Source of the DNA: CAINVV01 sp037129695
GTDB lineage: Bacteria; Bacteroidota; Bacteroidia; Bacteroidales; Prolixibacteraceae
Length of the DNA stretch: 62,573 nucleotides
Reading direction: 5' to 3'
NCBI GenBank assembly: GCA_037129695.1
Contig: JBAXUL010000009.1
Location: 1-62,573, forward strand
The stretch's first letter is position 1. Every line of letters starts with the position of its first letter. Under the pieces are notes generated by a model. It had not been told where the DNA came from and searched no databases. It saw nothing but the letters and a program-made list of their open reading frames with translations. Of this stretch, positions 50,841 through 58,790 are shown piece by piece. A program made the translations under genes and the position numbers.

Positions 50841-52709
50841 ATGAAAAAAACTACCCGTAACCCCTGGGCCTGGATCCCAACACTCTATTTTGCGGAAGGG
50901 ATTCCTTATGTGGTAGCCATGACGGTTGCTGTAATCATGTTCAAAAGACTCGGAATTTCGAATACGGATATCGCATTATATACCAGCTGGTTATATCTCC
51001 CGTGGGTCATCAAGCCACTGTGGAGTCCTGTGGTTGATCTTTTCAAGACCAAGCGCTGGTGGATCGTGGTGATGCAGTTGCTCATCGGAGCCGGACTCGG
51101 AGGGGTTGCACTTGCCATACCCATGCCGGGATTCTTCAAGATTACGCTGATTTTTCTTTGGCTGCTTGCCTTCAGCTCCGCCACGCACGATATTTCTGCC
51201 GACGGTTTCTACATGCTTGGACTCAACGAACACGAACAAGCTTACTTTGTGGGTATTCGCAGTACTTTTTACCGCATCGCGATGATTACAGGTCAGGGAC
51301 TATTAATTATCCTGGCAGGCTATTTTGAGACGGCAACAGGGTTGCCGCCTGTCGAGATCAATGTAAAAGCCAATCCCGGATATACCCAGGTTATTGCGCT
51401 TCCTGAAATTAACAAAGACATTGTAAACTCAAAGAGCGCCTATTTTTCGACTTTCCCGGCAGATGTTACGCTTTCAACCCGGAATATCCCTTCCGGACAA
51501 ATGGATTCGATCCGCAAACTGGTTGTCAGTCACAATCTCAACCTTGGCTTTGTTGGCAATGGAAGGCAGAGTTCTTCCTCTGCAAAAACAGGGGAAAGTT
51601 CGGTCTGGTCAGATTTTATCTCATCCCCTTTGAAAAGCTTTTTGCAAAGGCACTTCCCAAAATCTGATGTCATTCAGACAGGTGAACATTTGACAGGAAA
51701 TATTGCTGCCGTAGCGATAAAACTTAACGGCAAGCCGGAAGAAGGCAAAGAGATGATTCTCAATTTCAAGCTAAAAGACGGAGATAACAGTTTGAAAATT
51801 CTGGAAGGAGAGCGACTGGCATTTAACCTTGAAAACTGGGATCAACCCGCTTATCTGCTGTTTCAGGCCGACCCCAAACTTAATTTTGCAACTGAAGCAC
51901 AATTCAAGGGAACTTCAGGAAATATCCACCTTGCCTGGAGTATTACCTTCATTATACTTGCATTTTTATTTGTCATTTTCTCCTTCTACCACAGGTTGAT
52001 TCTGCCATTCCCTCCTTCCGACCGCAAAGTTCTCAAAAGTGAAGAGAATATTTTCGCTGCCTTTTTCAAAACATTTACCTCATTTTTCAAACGAAAAGAG
52101 ATTTGGGTGATCCTCTCCTTTCTGCTTTTTTACAGGTTTGGAGAAGCGCAGCTGATCAAAATGGCCTCTCCTTTTATGCTGGATCCCAGACAATTGGGTG
52201 GGTTAGGCCTCACTACCGGTGAAGTTGGATTGATTTACGGCACATTCGGAATACTTGCGCTTACTGCAGGCGGAATACTCGGTGGATTTGCTGCTTCCCG
52301 CAAGGGATTCAGGTATTGGCTCTGGTGGATGGTACTGGCCATCAACATTCCCCACATGGCTTACGTTTATATGGCCTTCGCTCAACCCACCAATTATTTG
52401 ATTATCAGTCTCTGCGCAGCTATCGAACAATTCAGTTACGGATTCGGTTTCACGGCCTATATGCTCTACATGATCTACATATCTGAAGGCGAGAACAAAA
52501 CGGCTCATTTTGCCATTGCAACCGGGTTCATGGCCCTTGGGATGATGCTTCCCGGCATGTTTTCAGGATGGCTGCAGGAAATTGTCGGGTACAAAAACTT
52601 CTTTGTATGGGTGATGCTTTGCATGATCCCGGGGGTGATCCCGGTGCTGTTCCTGAAGGTGAAACCAGAGTTCGGGAGGAAGGTGAAAGAAGTCGATTCG
52701 ACAATTTGA
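50841..52709 (+). CDS. AmpG-type muropeptide permease (MFS) with a large loop insertion
   Basis: 622 residues. The N-terminal part opens R-N-P-W-A-W-I-P-T-L-Y-F-A-E-G-I-P-Y (~6-23), the AmpG signature, and Y-L-P-W-V-I-K-P-L-W-S-P (~52-63). AmpG carries GlcNAc-anhydroMurNAc and its peptides into the cytoplasm. Normal AmpG proteins have about 400-500 residues; here a stretch from ~165 to ~362 without membrane helices, beta-rich, separates helix 5/6 from later helices. It begins and ends on the same side, so it would be a periplasmic domain. Helices resume at ~364. Neighbours on either side (SpoIID, NagZ) confirm the recycling role. Confidence 0.9.
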   Translation: MKKTTRNPWAWIPTLYFAEGIPYVVAMTVAVIMFKRLGISNTDIALYTSWLYLPWVIKPLWSPVVDLFKTKRWWIVVMQLLIGAGLGGVALAIPMPGFFKITLIFLWLLAFSSATHDISADGFYMLGLNEHEQAYFVGIRSTFYRIAMITGQGLLIILAGYFETATGLPPVEINVKANPGYTQVIALPEINKDIVNSKSAYFSTFPADVTLSTRNIPSGQMDSIRKLVVSHNLNLGFVGNGRQSSSSAKTGESSVWSDFISSPLKSFLQRHFPKSDVIQTGEHLTGNIAAVAIKLNGKPEEGKEMILNFKLKDGDNSLKILEGERLAFNLENWDQPAYLLFQADPKLNFATEAQFKGTSGNIHLAWSITFIILAFLFVIFSFYHRLILPFPPSDRKVLKSEENIFAAFFKTFTSFFKRKEIWVILSFLLFYRFGEAQLIKMASPFMLDPRQLGGLGLTTGEVGLIYGTFGILALTAGGILGGFAASRKGFRYWLWWMVLAINIPHMAYVYMAFAQPTNYLIISLCAAIEQFSYGFGFTAYMLYMIYISEGENKTAHFAIATGFMALGMMLPGMFSGWLQEIVGYKNFFVWVMLCMIPGVIPVLFLKVKPEFGRKVKEVDSTI

Positions 52710-52762
52710 TATTCGAAAATACGACTATGAGAAGAAGGACATCCTGTCTTTTGAACAATCTT

Positions 52763-52806
52763 CAACCCCGGCAGGGGTTGCCATTGCAACCTCCGGTTTT
52801 AACCGG
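52763..52806. repeat. REP-like hairpins downstream of ampG
   Basis: caacccc (52763-52769) pairs with ggggttg (52774-52780); a second stem pairs ccggtt (52793-52798) with aaccgg (52801-52806). It fills the 227-base gap before the NagZ gene, which otherwise shows no credible gene. It resembles the other intergenic hairpins by form, not by alignable sequence. Confidence 0.6.
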
Positions 52807-52936
52807 GAGAAACGGAATACCGGTGTCTGCATGCAAATATCTATCAGAACCTGCATCCAGGGATCGGACGGTGATGGAAGAGACAGGACGAATCATGAAC
52901 CTATTGAAAAGACTTACAATTATTTGATAATCAAAC

Positions 52937-55933
52937 ATGAAAAAAATTTATCTGGTGTTGATATACTTGTTTCTGGGGCAGATTTCGCAAGCCCAGATCA
53001 ACCTTGAGAAATTGCTTCACCATCCCTGGGTTGATTCGGTTTATCAATCTCTTTCTCCTGAGCAAAGGGTTGGTCAGCTTGTCTGGATCGATGTGACAGC
53101 CAAAAACAACCTTCCAAAACAGCTGAAAGATGCAGAACTGATTAAAAAATACGGGTTTGGAGGAATTATCTTTTTTGAGGGTGATCCGGTTACCCAGGTG
53201 ACCCTGACCAATTTTTACCGGTCTCTCTCTTCGACGCCACTACTGGCGGTGATGGATGCCGAATGGGGCATCGCCATGCGCCTGCCAGGAATCATGCCTT
53301 TCCCCTACAACATGACCATGGGAAGTACCGGCGACACCACCCTGATCAGGGAGGCCACCAGCGAGATGGCTCGCCAAATGAAACGCATCGGCATCAACAT
53401 CGCCCTCGGACCCTCCTGTGACATCAACACTGAACCGATGAATCCGATCATCGGCATGCGCTCGTTTGGCGAATCCAGGGAACTGGTTACTCAATTTAGC
53501 CTCGCCTACATGCATGGTCTGCAGGAAAATGGTATCATGGCGGCAGCCAAGCATTATCCGGGTCATGGCGACACCCAGACCGACTCACACCTGGTGCTTC
53601 CGCTGCTTCCCTATTCCAGGCAAAGACTTGACTCCCTGGAACTGTTTCCATTCCGGAAACTCTCCGAGGCGGGGATTGGTTGCATCATGACCGCCCACCT
53701 TCATGTGACTGCCGTTGACTCTTCCAAAGACATTCCATCCAGTCTCTCACCCAAACTGATTGACCAGATTCTTCACAAGGATTGGCACTTCAACGGACTG
53801 GTTATCACGGATGCCATGAATATGAAAGGGGCAAAGGGTTATGAAAATCCCGGCAAGCTTGAAGTATTGGCATTGAAAGCCGGTAATGATGTGGTGGAAT
53901 ATCCGGCAGATCCGGAGCTTTCCGTCAAAGCCATTCTGGAGGCAGTGAAAAACAAGGAACTCTCGCAGGCAGATATCGAACTAAAATGCAAGAAAGTTCT
54001 GGCCGCCAAATTATGGTGCGGACTCAATCACCGGGTAACCGCCAATCCGGTCAATCTGGTACATGAGATCAATTCCCCCAAAGCCGAACTGATTAAGCGA
54101 AAAATCATCGAGTCTTCGCTGACTCTGCTCCAAAACAAGCAGGGAGTCATCCCGGTAGGTCATCTTGAAAATACCCGCATAGCCGCTGTATCTGTTGGAA
54201 GTGAAAAGGTTACCCCATTCCAGAAAATGCTGGCAAAATATACCCAGGTTGATTTTTTTCAGTTGAAAAAGGATTTTTCTGCAGCAGAACGTTTGGCAAT
54301 GCAGAAAAAATTACTGGAATATAACCTCGTAGTGGCCGGAATTCATTCGATGTATGAAAGCAAGTTGAGACAATCTCTTCAGGTTGGCATCCTACAGAAG
54401 GAGAAACCTTCACGACCTTATGGCGTCACAACAGAATTGGATTCACTGTTTACTTTTCTTTCCGAAAAGCAAAAAAGCATTGCCGTCATTTTTGCCAACC
54501 CTTATGGATTGGGAGAAATTCAGGCTTCATTGTCAACGGATGGCTTGATTATGGCCTACCAGAATGATTCACTTGTACAGGAACTCTCTGCCCAACTCAT
54601 CTTTGGCGGTATTGGTGCCAGGGGAAAACTTCCGGTTTCCGTATCCGGGAAGTATAAAATCGGCGATGGCATTGCGATTCAAAATCCCATCCGCCTGAAA
54701 TATTCAATTCCGGAAGAAGTTGGAGTCAATTCAATCCAACTAAGTCATCAGATCGATTCCATCGTTTCCATGGCATTGGAATTAAAAGCCTTCCCGGGCT
54801 GTAACGTTTTGGTAGCCAGGGAAGGGAAAATCATATTCCGCAAGGCTTATGGATACCATACCTTCGCAAGGACAATCGCCAGCCGGGAAGACGATTTGTA
54901 CGATCTTGCTTCGGTTACGAAGATTACAGGCGGACTGCCGGCCTGGCTGAAGCTATATGATGAAGGAAAAATCAATCCGGATGAAAAAGTTGCCACCTAT
55001 TATCCCGAATGGAGGAACAAACTGTTTCACCGCTCCAACAAATCAACCATCACGGTCAGGGAGCTTTTGTCACATCAGTCGGGATTAACACCATTTGTCC
55101 CATTTTGGAAAAAATCACTGAAAGATGGTCAGATTTCACCTGACTGGTACACATTTGAGCCCGATCGGCTCCATTCGCTACAGGTGGCAAGAGGTCTATA
55201 CCTCAGCGACAAGTTTCCTGATTATGTTTACAAAACAATCCGGAAATCCACTCTAAAATCCAGAGGCACTTATGTTTACAGCGATCTTCCTTTTGTTTTG
55301 ACGCCCAAAATCACCTCGGGTATTTCAGGAAATCCATTTATTGAAAGCCTCGACAATAATTTCTACAAACCTTTGGGTGCTTATCGCATCACCTACAATC
55401 CCTTGCTCAAATTTTCAGATGATGAGATCATACCCACTGAAAAGGATAATTATTACCGCAAACAGCAGTTGCTGGGCACGGTGCATGACGAATCCTCGGC
55501 AGTTTTGGGAGGAATTTCGGGTAATGCAGGTTTGTTTGCCTCAGCCAACGACCTGGCCAAATTGTACCAGATGTATTTGCAGATGGGAACCTATGGGGGG
55601 AAAGAGTACCTGAAAGAATCGACGTTGAAGGAGTTTTCGAGGGTCCAGTTTCCACAGAACAAAAACAGGCGAGGTTTGGGATTCGACAAACCCTCCCTGA
55701 ATAATTCCCAACTCAATGAAAAAAATGCCTACCCCATCAAGGCCGCATCACCTGAAAGCTTCGGCCATTCGGGTTACACGGGTACTTTTGTGTGGATTGA
55801 TCCAAAATATCAACTTGTTTACATTTTTTTGTCCAACAGAGTATTTCCGACAAGAGATAACAACAAGATAAGTGACCTGAATATACGCACTGAAATTCAG
55901 CGAGTTATCTACAATAATCTGCTAAATAATTAA
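52937..55933 (+). CDS. Exported NagZ-type beta-N-acetylglucosaminidase fused to a beta-lactamase-family domain
   Basis: 998 residues with a signal peptide (~1-19). The GH3 domain (~25-360) has K-H-Y-P-G-H-G-D-x4-D-S-H (205-218), the His/Asp dyad of NagZ, and nucleophile Asp292 in V-I-T-D-A-M-N-M. A GH3 C-terminal domain (~390-590) follows. The last ~400 residues are a serine beta-lactamase/DD-peptidase fold: S-V-T-K (S659 to K662), Y-S-D (781-783) in place of Y-x-N, and H-S-G-Y-T-G (944-949). NagZ removes GlcNAc from muropeptides, in E. coli in the cytoplasm; here the leader places it in the periplasm or outer surface. The second domain may cut peptide or esters. The fusion is known in Bacteroidota. 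Confidence 0.92.
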   Translation: MKKIYLVLIYLFLGQISQAQINLEKLLHHPWVDSVYQSLSPEQRVGQLVWIDVTAKNNLPKQLKDAELIKKYGFGGIIFFEGDPVTQVTLTNFYRSLSSTPLLAVMDAEWGIAMRLPGIMPFPYNMTMGSTGDTTLIREATSEMARQMKRIGINIALGPSCDINTEPMNPIIGMRSFGESRELVTQFSLAYMHGLQENGIMAAAKHYPGHGDTQTDSHLVLPLLPYSRQRLDSLELFPFRKLSEAGIGCIMTAHLHVTAVDSSKDIPSSLSPKLIDQILHKDWHFNGLVITDAMNMKGAKGYENPGKLEVLALKAGNDVVEYPADPELSVKAILEAVKNKELSQADIELKCKKVLAAKLWCGLNHRVTANPVNLVHEINSPKAELIKRKIIESSLTLLQNKQGVIPVGHLENTRIAAVSVGSEKVTPFQKMLAKYTQVDFFQLKKDFSAAERLAMQKKLLEYNLVVAGIHSMYESKLRQSLQVGILQKEKPSRPYGVTTELDSLFTFLSEKQKSIAVIFANPYGLGEIQASLSTDGLIMAYQNDSLVQELSAQLIFGGIGARGKLPVSVSGKYKIGDGIAIQNPIRLKYSIPEEVGVNSIQLSHQIDSIVSMALELKAFPGCNVLVAREGKIIFRKAYGYHTFARTIASREDDLYDLASVTKITGGLPAWLKLYDEGKINPDEKVATYYPEWRNKLFHRSNKSTITVRELLSHQSGLTPFVPFWKKSLKDGQISPDWYTFEPDRLHSLQVARGLYLSDKFPDYVYKTIRKSTLKSRGTYVYSDLPFVLTPKITSGISGNPFIESLDNNFYKPLGAYRITYNPLLKFSDDEIIPTEKDNYYRKQQLLGTVHDESSAVLGGISGNAGLFASANDLAKLYQMYLQMGTYGGKEYLKESTLKEFSRVQFPQNKNRRGLGFDKPSLNNSQLNEKNAYPIKAASPESFGHSGYTGTFVWIDPKYQLVYIFLSNRVFPTRDNNKISDLNIRTEIQRVIYNNLLNN

Positions 55934-56149
55934 ATTGGTATTATATCTTACACGAAATCATAAATAATGTAAAAATTTGTTATATTAGTACCCATTAAAT
56001 CAGTCAGAAACTTAACATTTCGACCCTCCAACCATTTTTTGAGAAATGGACAGATCATTCAGCATTTCGGTCTATTCTTTCGCCTAAATGGTTCCAATAA
56101 ATTTTCGGTTTTTGCTCTTTTTTAATTTGTAATACCAAAACAAATAGAT

Positions 56150-57325
56150 ATGAACCGTCTCGTCATTTGTCTGACATGTGCAGTTTTATTGACAGCCTGT
56201 CATTCCAGTGTCTACCAATTAAAAGAGGCGGAGAAGATTTCGAAAAATGTAGCCTCCCAATATATCCCAGACAGCAGGGAAGATATTTACCGGATCAATT
56301 TTGTGGATTGGGGATCCTCGTTGGTCGCTTCAGGAGAGACAACCAGTCCTGAGGCAAAACAGGCCCTGTTATCCCAACTTAAAAGCTCATCCATTCAAGT
56401 TACTGATAGTATAACGATATTGCCTGATCAAACTCCTGGCGCTAAAAACTGGGCTTTGGTCAACATCAGTGTTTGTAATATCCGGTCCAATCCCGCCAAC
56501 AGTGCTGAAATGGCAACCCAGGCGATCATGGGAACACCTGTCAGGATCCTGAAGAAATCAGGTGGCTGGTTTTTAATTCAGACTCCTGACCGTTACATAG
56601 GCTGGGTGGATGATGAGGCCCTTCTGGTGACTGATTCCACTGGGATGGTTAACTGGAGGAGCGGCAAAAGGATTATTTACCTTCCATTGTCAGGAACTGG
56701 TTTCAATCCTGAAACCAAAGAGGCGGTGACTGATCTTGTTGCTGGCAGCATCCTGAAATTGGGGGAAACCTCTAAATTAGGGTGCATAGCCGAAATGCCG
56801 GATGGAAGAAGGATTGAACTTTCTTCAACTGACATTACAGATTTTGACACCTGGAGAAAAAATACCAACCCTTCTGCCGAGAGTCTGGCAGCTTGTGCCA
56901 AATCACTGATGGGACGTCCTTATTTGTGGGGAGGTACCTCCTCCAAAGGGGTCGATTGCAGTGGTTTTGTCAAAACGGTCTATTTCCTGAATGGCATCAT
57001 CCTTGCCCGGGATGCCTCTTTGCAATTCAGACATGGCCTAATGACCGAACCCATTAGCGGATATACCAGTCTGAAACCAGGCGATCTCGTATTCTTTGGC
57101 AAAAAGGCCAATGGCGATAAACCTGCAAAAGCAACCCATGTTGGAATGTATTTGGGGAATGGAGCTTACATCAACTCATCTGGATACGTCAGAACCGACA
57201 GTTTTGATCCTGCTCAAAAAAATTATTCGAAAGTCCGCGCCGACAACTGGCTTGGTGGCCGGACCATCATGGGATCAGAAGGAAATAAAGGAATTGTAAG
57301 GGTAAAGGATCATCCGTGGTATTGA
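56150..57325 (+). CDS. NlpC/P60 lipoprotein with SH3 domain
   Basis: 391 residues with lipobox L-T-A-C (Cys17). One or two SH3-like domains (~100-235) with W-A-L-V-N-I-S-V-C-N-I-R-S-N-P and I-G-W-V-D-D-E, then the NlpC/P60 domain (~245-391). Cys270 in V-D-C-S-G-F and His330 in A-T-H-V-G-M-Y are the catalytic pair. The third polar position, commonly His, reads Asn342 in Y-I-N-S-S-G. Such enzymes cut between gamma-D-Glu and the diamino acid in stem peptides, producing L-Ala-D-Glu for the epimerase encoded next. Lipid anchoring places it at a membrane, facing the wall. Confidence 0.9.
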   Translation: MNRLVICLTCAVLLTACHSSVYQLKEAEKISKNVASQYIPDSREDIYRINFVDWGSSLVASGETTSPEAKQALLSQLKSSSIQVTDSITILPDQTPGAKNWALVNISVCNIRSNPANSAEMATQAIMGTPVRILKKSGGWFLIQTPDRYIGWVDDEALLVTDSTGMVNWRSGKRIIYLPLSGTGFNPETKEAVTDLVAGSILKLGETSKLGCIAEMPDGRRIELSSTDITDFDTWRKNTNPSAESLAACAKSLMGRPYLWGGTSSKGVDCSGFVKTVYFLNGIILARDASLQFRHGLMTEPISGYTSLKPGDLVFFGKKANGDKPAKATHVGMYLGNGAYINSSGYVRTDSFDPAQKNYSKVRADNWLGGRTIMGSEGNKGIVRVKDHPWY

Positions 57326-57366
57326 TGAGAAAGAGGGGGAGACTTGGCAACGGGAGTGCGAAGCCG

Positions 57367-57405
57367 GGGTTTAGCCACGCAGTGGCGAAATATGGGTAGC
57401 CCGGG
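57367..57405. repeat. REP-like hairpin element, copy B
   Basis: Inverted relative to 24976-25014 and identical at 31 of 39 positions. The main stem here is gccac (57374-57378) with gtggc (57382-57386). Compared with copy A, one base pair is changed on both sides (G-C to A-T), keeping the stem. It lies in the ~200-base gap 57326-57526. Confidence 0.7.
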
Positions 57406-57526
57406 TATTGAATAGATTAATTTATAACCGTCCGCGTTCAATTGTTCATCAAAACAGATATTCCCGGATCGGATGGAAGTGATAGAATATAATAAGAAGC
57501 ATTATAGAATAACAGATTTTTTTTGA

Positions 57527-58672
57527 ATGAAAACTAACCGCAGATCGTTTATAGGTGCAACAACCTTGGCAGCAGGAGTCGGGCTTTTATCTTCCTTTTC
57601 AAAGGAAGGGAAAACCTTGCCCCGTTACCAACCTACCGGGAACGGACTGAAATTAACTTTCCGTCCTTACGAGTTGCAACTTAGACACACCTTCACCATT
57701 GCATCCAACTCCAGGACGACTACGGCAGTCATGCTGACTGAAATTGAATGGGAGGGCGTAACCGGATTAGGAGAAGCATCCATGCCACCTTACCTGGGTG
57801 AGTCGCACCAGACAGCCAACAAATTTCTCTCCTCAATCAACCTTTCTCAATTCAAGGATCCTTTCAGGATGGAAGAGATTCTGGATTATGTGGACGCTGC
57901 CATGCCCGGAAACTGTGCGGCCAAGGCGGCAGTTGACATCGCGCTTCATGATCTGGTTGGAAAGCTGCTTAATCAGCCATGGCACAGGATCTGGGGATAC
58001 AGCGCAGAGCACACTCCCCTTACAACGTTTACCATCGGGATTGACAAAAAGGAAGAGGTTATTGCTAAAACCAAGGAAGCAGCTCCATTCAAAATATTAA
58101 AAATCAAGATTGGCGCCGGAAATGATGAAGAGATGATCAAGAGCGTTCGCTCCGTCACCAATGTTCCTCTTTGTGTGGATGTCAATCAGGGATGGAAGGA
58201 TCGCCAGGAGGCGCTCGATAAAATCCATTGGCTGAAAGAACAGGGCATTGTTTTTATTGAGCAACCCATGGACAAACATAACTTCGACGACACCGCCTGG
58301 CTGACACAGAACAGTCCGTTGCCGATTATTGCCGATGAGGCATTGCAGCGGATTGGTGATCTTGAACGATTACATGGAGTCTATTCCGGAATCAACTGTA
58401 AACTGATGAAATGCACCGGGATGCGCGAAGCCCACAAAATTCTTGAGATGGCACGTAGCCTGAAAATGAAAACACTGATGGGATGCATGACTGAAACTTC
58501 TTGTGGGATAAGTGCCGCATCCCAGCTTTCACCCATTGTCGATTGGGCCGATCTGGATGGAAATCTGCTTATTTCCAATGATATTTTTGAAGGGATGAAA
58601 GTAGTGGAAGGAAAAGTTACACTCAGTGATTTACCCGGGATCGGAATTAGAAAACTGAAATCAACAAAATAA
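57527..58672 (+). CDS. Tat-exported dipeptide (L-Ala-D/L-Glu) epimerase
   Basis: 381 residues. N-terminal N-R-R-S-F-I-G-A-T-T-L-A-A-G is a twin-arginine leader. The enolase-superfamily barrel has the K-x-K pair (K192, K194), metal ligands D218 (V-D-V-N-Q-G-W), E245 (I-E-Q-P) and D270 (A-D-E-A), and the second lysine in N-C-K-L-M-K-C (290-296), as in L-Ala-D/L-Glu epimerases. It turns L-Ala-D-Glu from recycled peptide into L-Ala-L-Glu. E. coli keeps this enzyme in the cytoplasm; here it is exported. It follows the NlpC/P60 gene, which would supply the dipeptide. Confidence 0.9.
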   Translation: MKTNRRSFIGATTLAAGVGLLSSFSKEGKTLPRYQPTGNGLKLTFRPYELQLRHTFTIASNSRTTTAVMLTEIEWEGVTGLGEASMPPYLGESHQTANKFLSSINLSQFKDPFRMEEILDYVDAAMPGNCAAKAAVDIALHDLVGKLLNQPWHRIWGYSAEHTPLTTFTIGIDKKEEVIAKTKEAAPFKILKIKIGAGNDEEMIKSVRSVTNVPLCVDVNQGWKDRQEALDKIHWLKEQGIVFIEQPMDKHNFDDTAWLTQNSPLPIIADEALQRIGDLERLHGVYSGINCKLMKCTGMREAHKILEMARSLKMKTLMGCMTETSCGISAASQLSPIVDWADLDGNLLISNDIFEGMKVVEGKVTLSDLPGIGIRKLKSTK

Positions 58673-58790
58673 ATAAAAACGATTCATTTTTTAAATTTAT
58701 AAAATGAAATAATAACAATGAATAAACACTACCTATTTGAAAATCAAATGGAAACAACATGGAATACCTTAAACCAAAATTCAAAATGAA

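Noticed and set aside
55935..56138. Nine-base inverted repeat (ttggtatta and its complement) around the gap before the NlpC/P60 gene, considered as ends of a mobile element
   Set aside because: Too short and without target duplication or transposase; chance match in AT-rich DNA is likely.
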